Below are positions 6,495-14,471 of a DNA stretch of 24,755 nt, piece after piece. The DNA is from Competibacteraceae bacterium UBA2788 (GTDB lineage Bacteria; Pseudomonadota; Gammaproteobacteria; Competibacterales; Competibacteraceae): positions 6,611-31,365 of the forward strand of contig DEHY01000147.1 of the NCBI GenBank assembly GCA_002352185.1, read 5' to 3'. The notes under the pieces are model-generated. The model made no database searches and was not told where the DNA came from. It saw nothing but the letters and a program-made list of their open reading frames with translations. A program made the translations under genes and the position numbers. Every line of letters begins with the position of its first letter. Position 1 is the stretch's first letter.

Positions 6495-8009
6495 ATGCTC
6501 CGGTTTACCATCCAGGGCAAAGTCTTTTTCACCACTTTCGCACTGGCGGCGGCCATGGCGGCCCTACTCCTTGGCCTGACTCGGTGGAACCTCGGACAGG
6601 GTTTCAGCCGCTACGTGGTGGAAGCGGAAATTGGCCGACTCGACTGGCTGGTCAAAAACATTGAGGACGCCTATGCGCAAAACGGTAACTGGGATTTTCT
6701 GCGGGGCGGCAGGGAACCCTGGGATCGCATCGTTGCGCGGACAGCCCGTGCGGACGTCCGTCCGCCACGACCGCCGAGAGGGGCCAATCCGGGTGCTGGC
6801 GACCCGCCACCGCCCGGATTCGAGGGTCGCCCGCCACCGCCCGGCTCGCCCACGGATGCGGGCGGTTGGCCCGCCGACTTGCTGAGCCTCTATCCCCTGC
6901 TTTCGATACGCGACGCTTCAGGTCAGGTGCTGGCGGGCAACCCTCGACCGGAAGGACTTGCGGCCAACCGGCCCATCCACTTCCAGGGCCTGGTTGTCGG
7001 CTCGCTGACGCTGCAAGCAGCCGGGACCGAAGAAGCGCGCGATGCCGCCTTTCTGGCCACCCAGATGCGCAATCTGTGGCTGTCCGGCCTCGCCGCGCTG
7101 CTGCTGTCGCTGGTCGCCGCCTGGCTGTTGGCGCACCACTTGCTAAGACCGATCAAGGCGCTGGCGATGGGCGCGCGGCAGATCGCCGAAGGCCGTTTCT
7201 CCGTGCGCATACCCGTGCGCCAGAACGATGAGCTGGGCGAACTGGCCAGCGACTTCAACGCCATGGCCGAAATGCTGGCCCGCACCGAGGAGTTCCGGCG
7301 GCAGTGGATATCCGACAGTTCCCACGAATTGCGCACCCCGATTGCCGTGCTGCGCGCCGAGATCGAGGCGCTACAGGACGGCGTCCGAACCGCCGACGAA
7401 AAAACCCTCGTCCGTTTGCTCAGGCACGTGCTGCAGATGAGCAAGCTGGTCGACGATCTGCGCCAGACCCTAGACAGAGACGACGGGCAAACCAGTCTGG
7501 AGCTTGCATCAATAAAGCCGCTGGCGGTATTGCGTGAAACACTGGAGGAATTTCACCCGCGTCTTGCCGTAGCCGACCTTGCGCTCGATACGTCCGCCCT
7601 GCCGCAGCCCGATCCGGGCTGGCGCATTCATGGCGACGCCGAGCGCCTGCACCAGGTATTCGCCAACCTACTGGAAAATACCCTGCGCTACACTCATCCC
7701 GGCGGTCGTCTTAAAATCGCGGCAACCGTTCAGGCCGGGAACCTGCGCCTGCAATTCGACGACACGCCCCCCGCGCCCCCGGAGCAGGCCATGCCGCGCT
7801 TGTTCGACCGATTCTTCCGCGCCGAGCCTTCGCGCAGCCGTCTATACGGCGGTTCCGGCCTCGGTCTGGCCATCTGCAAAACCATCGTTCAGGGCCACGG
7901 CGGAACCATCGCCGCCAGCACGTCGGCGCTGGGCGGTCTTTGCATCCGCATCACTCTGCCACGGGAACGCCGAGATGGAGACAACCAAAATTCTGCTGGT
8001 CGAGGATGA
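6495..8009 (+). CDS. baeS: BaeS-like sensor histidine kinase
   Basis: A 504-residue inner-membrane kinase that should autophosphorylate and pass phosphate to the regulator encoded next. Order: membrane helix ~8-29, periplasmic segment ~30-192 with a very Pro-rich stretch at 89-119, helix ~195-215, HAMP ~217-268, dimerisation and phosphoacceptor domain with SSHELRTP (His277), ATPase domain with N-box NLLENTLRY (391-399) and G-box GGSGLGLAIC (452-461). The DDTPPAP segment replaces the usual DxGxG, as in E. coli BaeS (DSAPG). The proline-rich loop is unusual for BaeS. The ATG at 6495 has no clear ribosome site but starts just before the first helix. The 3' end overlaps the regulator gene by 35 nt, implying coupled translation. 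Expected signals are envelope stress, metals or toxic compounds. Confidence 0.92.
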   Translation: MLRFTIQGKVFFTTFALAAAMAALLLGLTRWNLGQGFSRYVVEAEIGRLDWLVKNIEDAYAQNGNWDFLRGGREPWDRIVARTARADVRPPRPPRGANPGAGDPPPPGFEGRPPPPGSPTDAGGWPADLLSLYPLLSIRDASGQVLAGNPRPEGLAANRPIHFQGLVVGSLTLQAAGTEEARDAAFLATQMRNLWLSGLAALLLSLVAAWLLAHHLLRPIKALAMGARQIAEGRFSVRIPVRQNDELGELASDFNAMAEMLARTEEFRRQWISDSSHELRTPIAVLRAEIEALQDGVRTADEKTLVRLLRHVLQMSKLVDDLRQTLDRDDGQTSLELASIKPLAVLRETLEEFHPRLAVADLALDTSALPQPDPGWRIHGDAERLHQVFANLLENTLRYTHPGGRLKIAATVQAGNLRLQFDDTPPAPPEQAMPRLFDRFFRAEPSRSRLYGGSGLGLAICKTIVQGHGGTIAASTSALGGLCIRITLPRERRDGDNQNSAGRG

Positions 8010-8670
8010 ACCGGATTTAGCGCAAGTGCTGGTTGACTATCTGGCGCGAGATGGCTTTGACGCTTCGGTCGAGGGCAACGGCGCCGAGGCGCTGGCGCGC
8101 ATCCAGCGGACGCCGCCGGACCTGTTGCTGCTCGATCTGATGTTGCCGGGTCTCGACGGCCTGAGCATTCTGCGCGAAGTACGCAGGGTCTCCGATCTGC
8201 CGGTCGTCATGGTCACCGCCCGGGTCGAAGAGATCGACCGGCTGATCGGTCTGGAGTTGGGCGCGGATGACTACATTTGCAAACCTTATTCGCCGCGCGA
8301 GGTGGTGGCGCGGGTAAAAGCCGTGTTGCGCCGCTCGCCGCGCCGCACCCTGGTTGAAGAGAGAGCCTCCGCGCTCCCTCCCTGGATCGAGATCGACGCG
8401 GAGGACTGGCAGGCGAAAATCAAGGGGCGGCGTCTGGCGCTGACGCCCAAGGAATTCAAGTTGTTGCAGACGTTGGTCGCCAGACCCGGGCGGGTTTTTT
8501 CACGCAGTCAATTGCTCGATGCGCTCTACGAAGACAATCTCGATGTCAGCGAGCGGGCGGTGGATAGCCACATGAAAAACCTGCGTAAAAAGTTGGCGCG
8601 GGCGCTGCCGGAGCATGAGATCATCCGCTCGATTTACGGGGTGGGATTCGTATTCGAGCGACGGGAGTAA
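7975..8670 (+). CDS. baeR: BaeR-like response regulator, OmpR/PhoB family
   Basis: A 231-residue DNA-binding regulator. The receiver domain has the acidic pair Glu10/Asp11, phosphoacceptor Asp54 in LLLDLMLPG, Thr81 and Lys103. A winged helix (about 135-229) carries LTPKEFKLLQ, VFSRSQLLDALY and IRSIYGVGF. The block VEEIDRLIGLELGADDYICK, continued by PYSPREVVARVK, is almost the same as in E. coli BaeR, so assignment is firm. The frame is open far upstream, but the true start is the ATG at 7975, where the protein aligns with the family start and which lies inside the kinase gene. A likely target is the TTCTCC repeat cluster at 4319-4369. In E. coli BaeR controls spy, mdtABCD and acrD; no efflux genes are in this window. 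Confidence 0.95.
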   Translation: METTKILLVEDEPDLAQVLVDYLARDGFDASVEGNGAEALARIQRTPPDLLLLDLMLPGLDGLSILREVRRVSDLPVVMVTARVEEIDRLIGLELGADDYICKPYSPREVVARVKAVLRRSPRRTLVEERASALPPWIEIDAEDWQAKIKGRRLALTPKEFKLLQTLVARPGRVFSRSQLLDALYEDNLDVSERAVDSHMKNLRKKLARALPEHEIIRSIYGVGFVFERRE

Positions 8671-8675
8671 CAGTC

Positions 8676-9128
8676 ATGTCGCCGGTCAACGGGTGTCTTG
8701 GACTATTCAGCGGCGAAGGGATTTTGAACGGCCAGCCGTCCATTGATGACTTGGCCGCTCTGCAAATCTTCCTTCAGGAAACCGACCGCAAGTTTCAGGA
8801 AACCGACCGCCAGATTCGGGAACTGGGCAAGCAGATCGGTGGACTGGGCAACAAATTTGGCAGCTTCACCGAAGGACTGGCGCTGCCCTCAATGCAAAAG
8901 ATTCTTCAGTAGCGCTTCGGGGTCGAGATCGTCAGTCCCAGCGTGTGCATCGCCAAAAACGGTCAACATCTGGAAATCGACGTGCTGGCCTATGCCAATG
9001 GCGATATCAATGCCGCCTATGTGGTGGAAGTGAAAAGCCACTTGCGTGAAGAACACATCGAACAATTGCTCAACATCCTGCGCCGGTTCGCATTCTGGTT
9101 TTCCGAACATCGCAGCAAGGCACTGTAA
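8676..9128 (+). pseudogene. interrupted coiled-coil/nuclease-like gene (DUF3782-type)
   Basis: A gene starting 5 nt after baeR, with ATG at 8676 and GGGAG 8 nt upstream, is broken by an in-frame TAG at 8910-8912. The same frame then continues with clear protein sequence (RFGVEIVSPS, LEIDVLAYANGD, AYVVEVKSHLREE, LRRFAFWFSEHR) up to a TAA at 9126-9128, where relatives usually read KLYG and continue. The N-terminal part has 7-residue repeats (ETDRKFQ, ETDRQIR, ELGKQIG, GLGNKFG), a coiled coil encoded partly by a 17-bp direct repeat at 8773-8789 and 8794-8810. The conserved D...V.EVK pattern resembles the restriction-nuclease core of DUF3782-type proteins common in cyanobacteria and some proteobacteria. 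Two stops mean the gene is most likely dead; the N-terminal 78 residues could still be made. Confidence 0.8.
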
Positions 9129-9129
9129 G

Positions 9130-9917
9130 GCGCGGTCAAGGCGCTGATCGCCTCCAGCGTCAACGGGTCGCTGACGGTGTTCGACCCCCAGCAGCTTCCG
9201 CTGGGAAGGCGTGAGCCACAAATCCAACGGTGTTTCGTCCTTCTCGGGTGGCGCGGTCGGATCCGGCGATGGCGGGCAGGAAGAAGCCGGAGACTCGAGG
9301 AAGCGTTGCAGGGTCGATGCCGGGATCAAAAAAGTCGCGCAACGCGGGCCGGACTCAGACGTTGAGATTGGTTTTTTCCGAAACATTCAGCCCCCGCAAA
9401 AACTCATCCGCAATGGCCTGGACCCGCTCCGCCGACATTCCGGCAGGCTGAGCCTCGGAGGGAGCAGGGACACCTTAGCATACTGAACCGAACGCCCCGC
9501 GACGAGATCGGCGGTTTCTGGAGCCGCGCCTTTTACGCCGCTCGCGGCGGCTCCGGGCGCTTTCTCTGCGGCGGTGGATTCCTCTATGGCGGGTGGTACA
9601 CTATTTTTAGCCTCCGCATTAAGGTTGAGCAGGTCTTCCGGCTTTGGCTGTTGACTCTCATATAGTCCAGCGGGGGCTTTTTCGTCTATCCCTTCGGGCA
9701 CGGCTCCAACGGCTGGCCGCGCCGGATCAGCGCCGGGTCGTTGAACGGCGGGTTCGACGACCGGCGTTGGTGCTAAAGTAGGCTCCAGCGCTGGAAGATT
9801 CCGGCCAAGCGGTTCGGCCGTAAGAGGGGGGACGGTCTCTTGCGCTTGCGCTTGCGCTTGCGCTTGAGACTGGGCATCAAGTCTCGTGGTACGGGTCTTC
9901 CAGAGCGTCTTCGCCAT
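9130..9917 (-). pseudogene. degraded Pro/Ala-rich gene of unknown function
   Basis: From an ATG at 9917 with AGGA about 5 nt upstream, 176 codons read as an Ala/Pro/Glu-rich protein beginning MAKTLWKTRTTRLDAQ. The frame then becomes poor near 9470, but protein-like sequence goes on in other frames: GMSAERVQAIADEFLRGLNV, a TGA, LRDFFDPGIDPATL, then PLDLWLTPSQRKLLG, then SNTVSDPLTLEAISALTA. This succession suggests one gene damaged by several frameshifts and a stop. I do not recognise the family. Alternatively only the first 176 codons are a real low-complexity gene. The downstream end runs into the opposite-strand pseudogene at 9128. Confidence 0.4.
9841..9864. repeat. hexanucleotide tandem repeat, four copies of TGCGCT
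   Basis: Four perfect TGCGCT units lie inside the minus-strand Pro/Ala-rich reading frame, where they encode a (QA)n run. Gain or loss of units keeps the frame. Confidence 0.9.
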
Positions 9918-9924
9918 TAATTCC

Positions 9925-10510
9925 TGGCGCTCGACCGCAGGAACGCTTTTACCTTGCGCTCCACGCCCGACAAGCGGGCGGACTGGGATTTTGGCTGGAT
10001 CGCGTCAGGTGGGCGTGGAATCGTTTCGGACTCGATTCCCCAGCGGAGATCGTCGGGTTTTTCGAGGCGCTGAAACAGGGCTTCGACGCTTGGCAACACT
10101 TCGGTGACCGGCTGGAAACCGCCAACCGGGCCGTGCTGTACAAACTGGATCGTTGAGCCTATGGGAATGAGGTGGTGGAGAACAGTATCGCCACCGCCAG
10201 TTGGATCAAGGCACGACTGTCGCGATTGGTGGATGAGCCGATGAACCTGTTGCTGCATGAAGCGGCGCTGAAGCTGGATGCCGATGGGACGCTGGACGTG
10301 ATTTCGGGCTCCAAGGGTTTGCAGCAGATTAGATTTCGGAGCTGCGGGATCGCGCCGCCGATGACTTCCTGAAGTGGGTAGCGGGCTGGTGGGCGGATTG
10401 GCTCCAGCAGGAGAGCTGCGGGCGCCTGTTTACCGATACGGACATGCCGCGCTGAAGAGCCTCGATCAGGAGGAAATGGAGGATGGCCGCCAGCGCGGTC
10501 GGACGTCTAC
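9925..10510 (+). pseudogene. multiply broken gene of unknown function, 5' truncated
   Basis: A plus-strand protein can be followed through three frames. From about 9925: RFYLALHARQAGGLGFWLD..., EIVGFFEALKQGFDAWQHFG, LETANRAVLYKLDR, then TGA at 10154-10156. The same frame resumes with AYGNEVVENS..., RLSRLVDEPMNLLLHEAALK, LDADGTLDVISGSKGLQQI. A frameshift near 10333 leads to SELRDRAADDFLKWVAGWWA (from 10336), and another near 10449 to ALKSLDQEEMEDGRQRGR. No start codon is visible, so the 5' end is missing. The composition (Trp-, Leu- and charge-rich, helical) is that of a real soluble or membrane-associated protein, but I do not recognise the family. It converges with pyrF. Confidence 0.65.
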
Positions 10511-10555
10511 GGAAAGGCATCAAGGAAGTATCCTCCGTCCATGGCGCAAACGCCC

Positions 10556-11263
10556 TTATAACGCGGCGGTAATCTCTTCCTGCATCGCCTTAACGACGGC
10601 AACGGGGTCTTTCGCGTTGCGGATGGGGCGTCCAACAACCACGTAATCTGCGCCATTTTTGATGGCCAGGTTGGCGGAAGCGATGCGTTTTTGGTCATCG
10701 TCCTTGATGACATCATTCGTGCCAGGGCGTATTCCAGGGGTAACAATCAAAAATTTATCGCCAAGTCCGTCACGAACGCGAGATACTTCCAGCGCCGATG
10801 AAATCACGCCATCGCAGCCCAGATCTATCGCCTTTTTCGCCCGATGGTAAACCAGTTCTTCAATGCTTTGAGTCAACCCCATCGCTCGCATATCGGATTC
10901 GTCGAAGCTGGTCAGTACGGTCACGGCCAAAATCTTGGATCCGTTTCGTTCCTGCACAGCCGCACGCAGGATTGGATCGTTCCCGTGGACGGTGATAAAG
11001 GTGGCTCCACGGCTTTTTAGCTCCCTAACCGCCAATCCCACGGTTTCCGGGATATCGAAGAACTTCAGATCCACCATGGCCTTGTGGTTTCGAGCCAGAA
11101 TCATTTCGATCACGGGAAATCCGCCGGCCAAAAAGAGTTGCAGACCGACTTTATAGAAATTCACACGGTCGCCTAAGCGATCCAGCCAACGCTCCGCTTC
11201 GTCTTTGGAATCCACATCCAATGCGAAGATGATACGTTCGTTGATGGGAATATTCTTTGCCAT
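10556..11263 (-). CDS. pyrF: orotidine 5'-phosphate decarboxylase
   Basis: A 235-residue enzyme for the last step of UMP synthesis: it decarboxylates orotidine 5'-phosphate to UMP. The barrel landmarks are present: ALDV with Asp16, YKVG with Lys38, the catalytic DLKFFDIPETV with Asp65, Lys67 and Asp70, TVHG around 92-95, and the phosphate-binding VVGRPIRNAKDP near the C-terminus. Length is normal and the frame is intact. The ATG at 11263 has AAGG 7 nt upstream. It stands alone, divergent from xseA across a 367-nt gap; its 3' end faces a decayed gene. Confidence 0.98.
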   Translation of the reverse strand: MAKNIPINERIIFALDVDSKDEAERWLDRLGDRVNFYKVGLQLFLAGGFPVIEMILARNHKAMVDLKFFDIPETVGLAVRELKSRGATFITVHGNDPILRAAVQERNGSKILAVTVLTSFDESDMRAMGLTQSIEELVYHRAKKAIDLGCDGVISSALEVSRVRDGLGDKFLIVTPGIRPGTNDVIKDDDQKRIASANLAIKNGADYVVVGRPIRNAKDPVAVVKAMQEEITAAL

Positions 11264-11630
11264 GTCATGACCTTTGCGGAGGAAAGAGGGGGTGTCGTGC
11301 AGCGAATGCGCTGGGTAGGCCCGTAGGTTAACCCTTGATTGGCAGGATCGGCAATGAACGCCGTTCGTAGCGCGGGGGAGATTACGGGATCAGGGTGGAT
11401 TGCAGGGTTAATGACCGTCTCGGCGGTGGATGCCACACCAGCGGAAATCCCACGGAACGCCTCGCTTAATCCGCCTGCGACATCCGTAATGGCTTGCCAT
11501 GATCCAGCGGGTTTGGTTTTCACCAGCCTTTGCGGCGGTGCCAACACGGGCAACGCGGGCAAAGCCGATTGCGCCTGATTGCGCATTTTCCGATCACATC
11601 CCCGCTATATTTTCACTACAGAGTAATTCG
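11264..11630. other. 367-nt divergent gap between pyrF and xseA with a doubtful minus-strand frame
   Basis: This gap must hold the pyrF and xseA promoters. A TATATT at 11606-11611 lies 20 nt before the xseA start but lacks a clear -35. A minus-strand frame from an ATG at 11586 reads as moderately protein-like (SWQAITDVAGGLSEAFRG, TVINPAIHPDPVISPALR) but runs 91 nt into pyrF in another frame and has no good ribosome site. It could be a remnant of an old gene or chance; I do not call it. Confidence 0.4.
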
Positions 11631-13007
11631 ATGTCCGTGACTTTGCCCGACCGCTCTCCCTACACCGTTTCCCGCCTGAACCAGGAGGTGCGCGCACTGC
11701 TGGAGGGCGAATTCCCGACCCTTTGGGTGGAAGGCGAGGTTTCCAATCTGTCCCGCCCCATTTCCGGCCACCTCTATTTCTCACTCAAGGACGCCAGGTC
11801 GCAGGTACGGTGTGCGCTGTTCCAGAACCGCGCTTTTTTGTTCCGCGACTGCCCGCGCAACGGTCAGCAGGTGCTGGTGCGGGGCCGGATCAGTCTGTAC
11901 GAACCACGCGGCGATTTTCAGATCATCGTCGAGTACGTGGAGGAGGCCGGCGCTGGCGCGCTGCGGCGGGCCTACGATGAACTGCGGCGGCGGCTGGAAC
12001 GGGAAGGACTGTTCGCGCCGGAATGCAAGCAGCGGTTGCCCCGTTTCCCGCACCGGATCGGGGTTATCACTTCGGCCAGCGGCGCCGCCCTCCATGACGT
12101 GCTGAGCGTGCTGCGCCGCCGCTGTCCCTGCCTGCCGGTGCTGCTCTATCCGGTCCCGGTGCAGGGCGAAGATGCGGCGGAACGCATTGCCAGTGCCATC
12201 CGGCTGGCGTCTCAGCGCCGGGACTGCGACGTATTGCTGCTGGTGCGCGGCGGCGGCGCGCTGGAAGATTTGCGGGCGTTCAACGAGGAAATAGTGGCGC
12301 GAGCCATTTTCGACTGCGCCATCCCGCTGGTAACCGGCGTCGGTCATGAAACCGACGTCACCATCGCTGATTTCGCCGCCGACCTGCGCGCGGCTACTCC
12401 CACCGCAGCGGCGGAATTGGCCAGTCCCGACCGGCTGGAATGGCAGCACCGGGTTGAATCGCACGCCGAACGGCTGCAAGGCGCACTCCAGCGGCGACTC
12501 GCCTGCCAGCGGCAGAAGCTCGACGAACTGGAGCGACGGCTGAATCGGCTGCAACCGCGTCTGCAAGACCCTATCCAGCGGCTCGATGAACTGGAGCAGC
12601 GGCTGCGGCAGGCGCTACGCAACCGGCTGGATCGGGAACGGCTGCGACTGGCGGGATTGGCGGAGCGGCTGAAGGCTCAGACGCCGGCGATCCGGTTGCG
12701 CAGCGCACAACAGCGACTCGCCGCGCTCGATCAGCAGCTACAGGCGGCCATCCGCTTGCGCCTGCGCCTGGCTGCCCATCAGCTGCAGGGCCTGGGCCGA
12801 AATCTGCATGCCTTGAGTCCACTGGCTACACTGAATCGTGGTTATGCCATCGTGCGCCAGTATCCTGGCGGAGAAATCCTGCGGCGAGCCGATGAGGCGT
12901 GCGTCGGCGAGACGGTGGAGGCGTTGCTGGGCGAAGGCTGTCTGCGCTGTGAAATCACAGTAGTTTCCGCGTTGGGTTTGATAGTAGACTCACACCCAAA
13001 TCGTTAA
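11631..13007 (+). CDS. xseA: exodeoxyribonuclease VII large subunit
   Basis: A 458-residue catalytic subunit of the ATP-independent single-strand DNA exonuclease VII, which works with XseB. The N-terminal OB-fold (YTVSRLNQEV, LWVEGEVSNLSRP, GHLYFSLKD) spans about 6-105. The catalytic core follows with RIGVITSASGAALHD, LLLVRGGGALEDL and GHETDVTIADFAADLRA. A long Gln/Arg/Leu-rich coiled coil covers most of the last 200 residues, ending with the usual LNRGYAIV segment. The frame is open upstream to 11499, but ATG 11631 matches the family start. xseB is not in the window. A PilZ gene starts 21 nt after the stop, probably in the same transcript. Confidence 0.98.
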   Translation: MSVTLPDRSPYTVSRLNQEVRALLEGEFPTLWVEGEVSNLSRPISGHLYFSLKDARSQVRCALFQNRAFLFRDCPRNGQQVLVRGRISLYEPRGDFQIIVEYVEEAGAGALRRAYDELRRRLEREGLFAPECKQRLPRFPHRIGVITSASGAALHDVLSVLRRRCPCLPVLLYPVPVQGEDAAERIASAIRLASQRRDCDVLLLVRGGGALEDLRAFNEEIVARAIFDCAIPLVTGVGHETDVTIADFAADLRAATPTAAAELASPDRLEWQHRVESHAERLQGALQRRLACQRQKLDELERRLNRLQPRLQDPIQRLDELEQRLRQALRNRLDRERLRLAGLAERLKAQTPAIRLRSAQQRLAALDQQLQAAIRLRLRLAAHQLQGLGRNLHALSPLATLNRGYAIVRQYPGGEILRRADEACVGETVEALLGEGCLRCEITVVSALGLIVDSHPNR

Positions 13008-13028
13008 ATTGCCCTATAGGTCTTGGCT

Positions 13029-13421
13029 ATGCCCGCACCCTCCGACCTAATGCTCCCTAATTCAGTCGCGTCTTCCGCCGAAGCCTCCGCCAAATCGGAG
13101 AGACGCGAATCCTATCGCCTCCATTTTCCCTATCCTGAACGTCCCCGCCTGCTAATTGGCTCGTGCGATTATGAGGTTGTGGATTGCTCAACGCACGGCG
13201 TGCGCTACATTATCACCCCATCACCTTCGCTGAGGCTGGGTGATTGTATTCAAGGCACACTGAAGTTTCGACGCCAGCCACAGATACCGATCCGTGGCTC
13301 GATTGTGCGCATTCAGAATCGGGAAATCGCGCTCTACCTGCCGGATAGCGAAATCCCCTTCGCAGTTTTGTGGAACCAGGAACGCTATCTGTTGATGCAC
13401 TATCCCATGCGGAAAAGATAA
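13029..13421 (+). CDS. PilZ-domain protein
   Basis: A 130-residue cytoplasmic protein with a single PilZ domain, the common c-di-GMP-binding fold. After ~20 polar residues comes RRESYRLHFP, which supplies the RxxxR binding arginines, then EVVDCSTHGVRY, a (D/N)xSxxG match with Asp, Ser and Gly in place. The rest is the expected beta-barrel (GDCIQGTLKF, IRGSIVRIQ, EIALYL). Ligand binding is therefore likely. A TTG at 13023 is possible, but ATG 13029 has TAGG at a better distance. It follows xseA by 21 nt. The output partner is unknown. A c-di-GMP phosphodiesterase-type protein is also encoded at the left edge of the window. Confidence 0.88.
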   Translation: MPAPSDLMLPNSVASSAEASAKSERRESYRLHFPYPERPRLLIGSCDYEVVDCSTHGVRYIITPSPSLRLGDCIQGTLKFRRQPQIPIRGSIVRIQNREIALYLPDSEIPFAVLWNQERYLLMHYPMRKR

Positions 13422-13515
13422 TCCGCTCCCTGTTTCAATTCCTGGCCTGCATCGTTCGGGTGATGCTGACGCCTTGATTTTGGTGGATGGCGTCGCCCAC
13501 CGGTTTCAGCGTGGA

Positions 13516-14400
13516 TTACGCCTGCCGCCGCAGCGCCGCGATCCGTTCCTCCAGCGGCGGATGGGTCATGAACAGCTTGCGCAAGCCCTCGCCCAATCCG
13601 CCATTGATGCCGAACGCCGCCATTTGCGAAGGCAGTTGCGAGGGTTCATGCAATTGCCGCAGTCGTTCCAGCGCTGCGATCATCTTGCCGCGACCCGCCA
13701 GCCGAGCGCCACCGGCGTCGGCATGAAACTCGCGGTAACGGCTGAACCACATCACTACCAGCGAGGCCAGGACGCCGAACAGCATCTCCATAACAAAGCT
13801 GGTCAGCATATAGCCGACGCCGGGGCCGCGATTTTCGTTATTGGAAGACAGCGCCCGGTCTACCAGATAGCCAACCACCCGCGACAGCACGATCACGAAG
13901 GTGTTGAGTACGCCCTGAATCAGGCTCAGCGTCACCATATCGCCATTGGCGACGTGGCTGATCTCGTGACCAAGCACCGCCTCCACCTCATCCTCCGTCA
14001 TTTGTTGCAGCAGGCCGGTGCTGACTGCGACCAGCGCTGCGTTGCGATTGGCGCCGGTGGCGAAGGCGTTCGGTTCCGGCGAGTCGTAGAGCGCGACATC
14101 CGGCATCCCGATGCCCGCCGCCTGCGCCTGCTTGCGCACGGTTTCCACCAGCCAGCGTTCGGTTTGCGTCCTGGGTTGCTCGATAACCTGGGCGCCAACC
14201 GACATTTTGGCGACCCATTTCGACATCAGCAGCGAGATCAGCGAGCCACCCATGCCGAAGATGGCGGCGAAGATCAACAGGCTGGGAAGATTCAGGCCGG
14301 ACTGGTGCAGGAAGCGGTCCACGCCGAGCAGCCGGGCGACGATGCCCAGCAGTAACACGACCGCCAGGTTGGTGACGAGAAACAGAAAGATGCGTTTCAT
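13516..14400 (-). CDS. htpX: membrane-bound zinc protease HtpX
   Basis: A 294-residue inner-membrane metalloprotease of family M48 that helps degrade damaged membrane proteins. Two N-terminal membrane helices (about 4-24 and 38-60) precede the protease domain. The zinc motif HEISH is at 145-149 and the third ligand Glu224 lies in [13 protein letters not shown]. Two further hydrophobic segments lie between these motifs. Length matches E. coli HtpX (293). The frame is open upstream to 14454, but the ATG at 14400 begins the usual MKRIFLFL start and has GGAG 7 nt upstream. In E. coli htpX is controlled by the Cpx envelope-stress system; no Cpx box was identified here. It follows queA by 71 nt on the same strand and may be cotranscribed. 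Confidence 0.97.
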   Translation of the reverse strand: MKRIFLFLVTNLAVVLLLGIVARLLGVDRFLHQSGLNLPSLLIFAAIFGMGGSLISLLMSKWVAKMSVGAQVIEQPRTQTERWLVETVRKQAQAAGIGMPDVALYDSPEPNAFATGANRNAALVAVSTGLLQQMTEDEVEAVLGHEISHVANGDMVTLSLIQGVLNTFVIVLSRVVGYLVDRALSSNNENRGPGVGYMLTSFVMEMLFGVLASLVVMWFSRYREFHADAGGARLAGRGKMIAALERLRQLHEPSQLPSQMAAFGINGGLGEGLRKLFMTHPPLEERIAALRRQA

Positions 14401-14471
14401 GACGAAACTCCGTTGGAAGGGTTTATGAGCGAATCTATAGGCATACTGCCGCAAAATTCAAGCCGGTTCGC

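Noticed and set aside
8910..8912. Amber codon as a recoded residue (pyrrolysine or read-through)
   Set aside because: No recoding machinery or signal is visible, relatives have an ordinary residue there, and a second stop follows at 9126.
9917..10258. Minus-strand frame of 113 codons
   Set aside because: It is antisense to the recognisable plus-strand degraded gene, which reads better as protein.
13422..13515. Terminator between the converging PilZ and htpX genes
   Set aside because: The only pairing arms (GACGCC with GGCGTC) have a 15-nt loop and no T run; not supportable.
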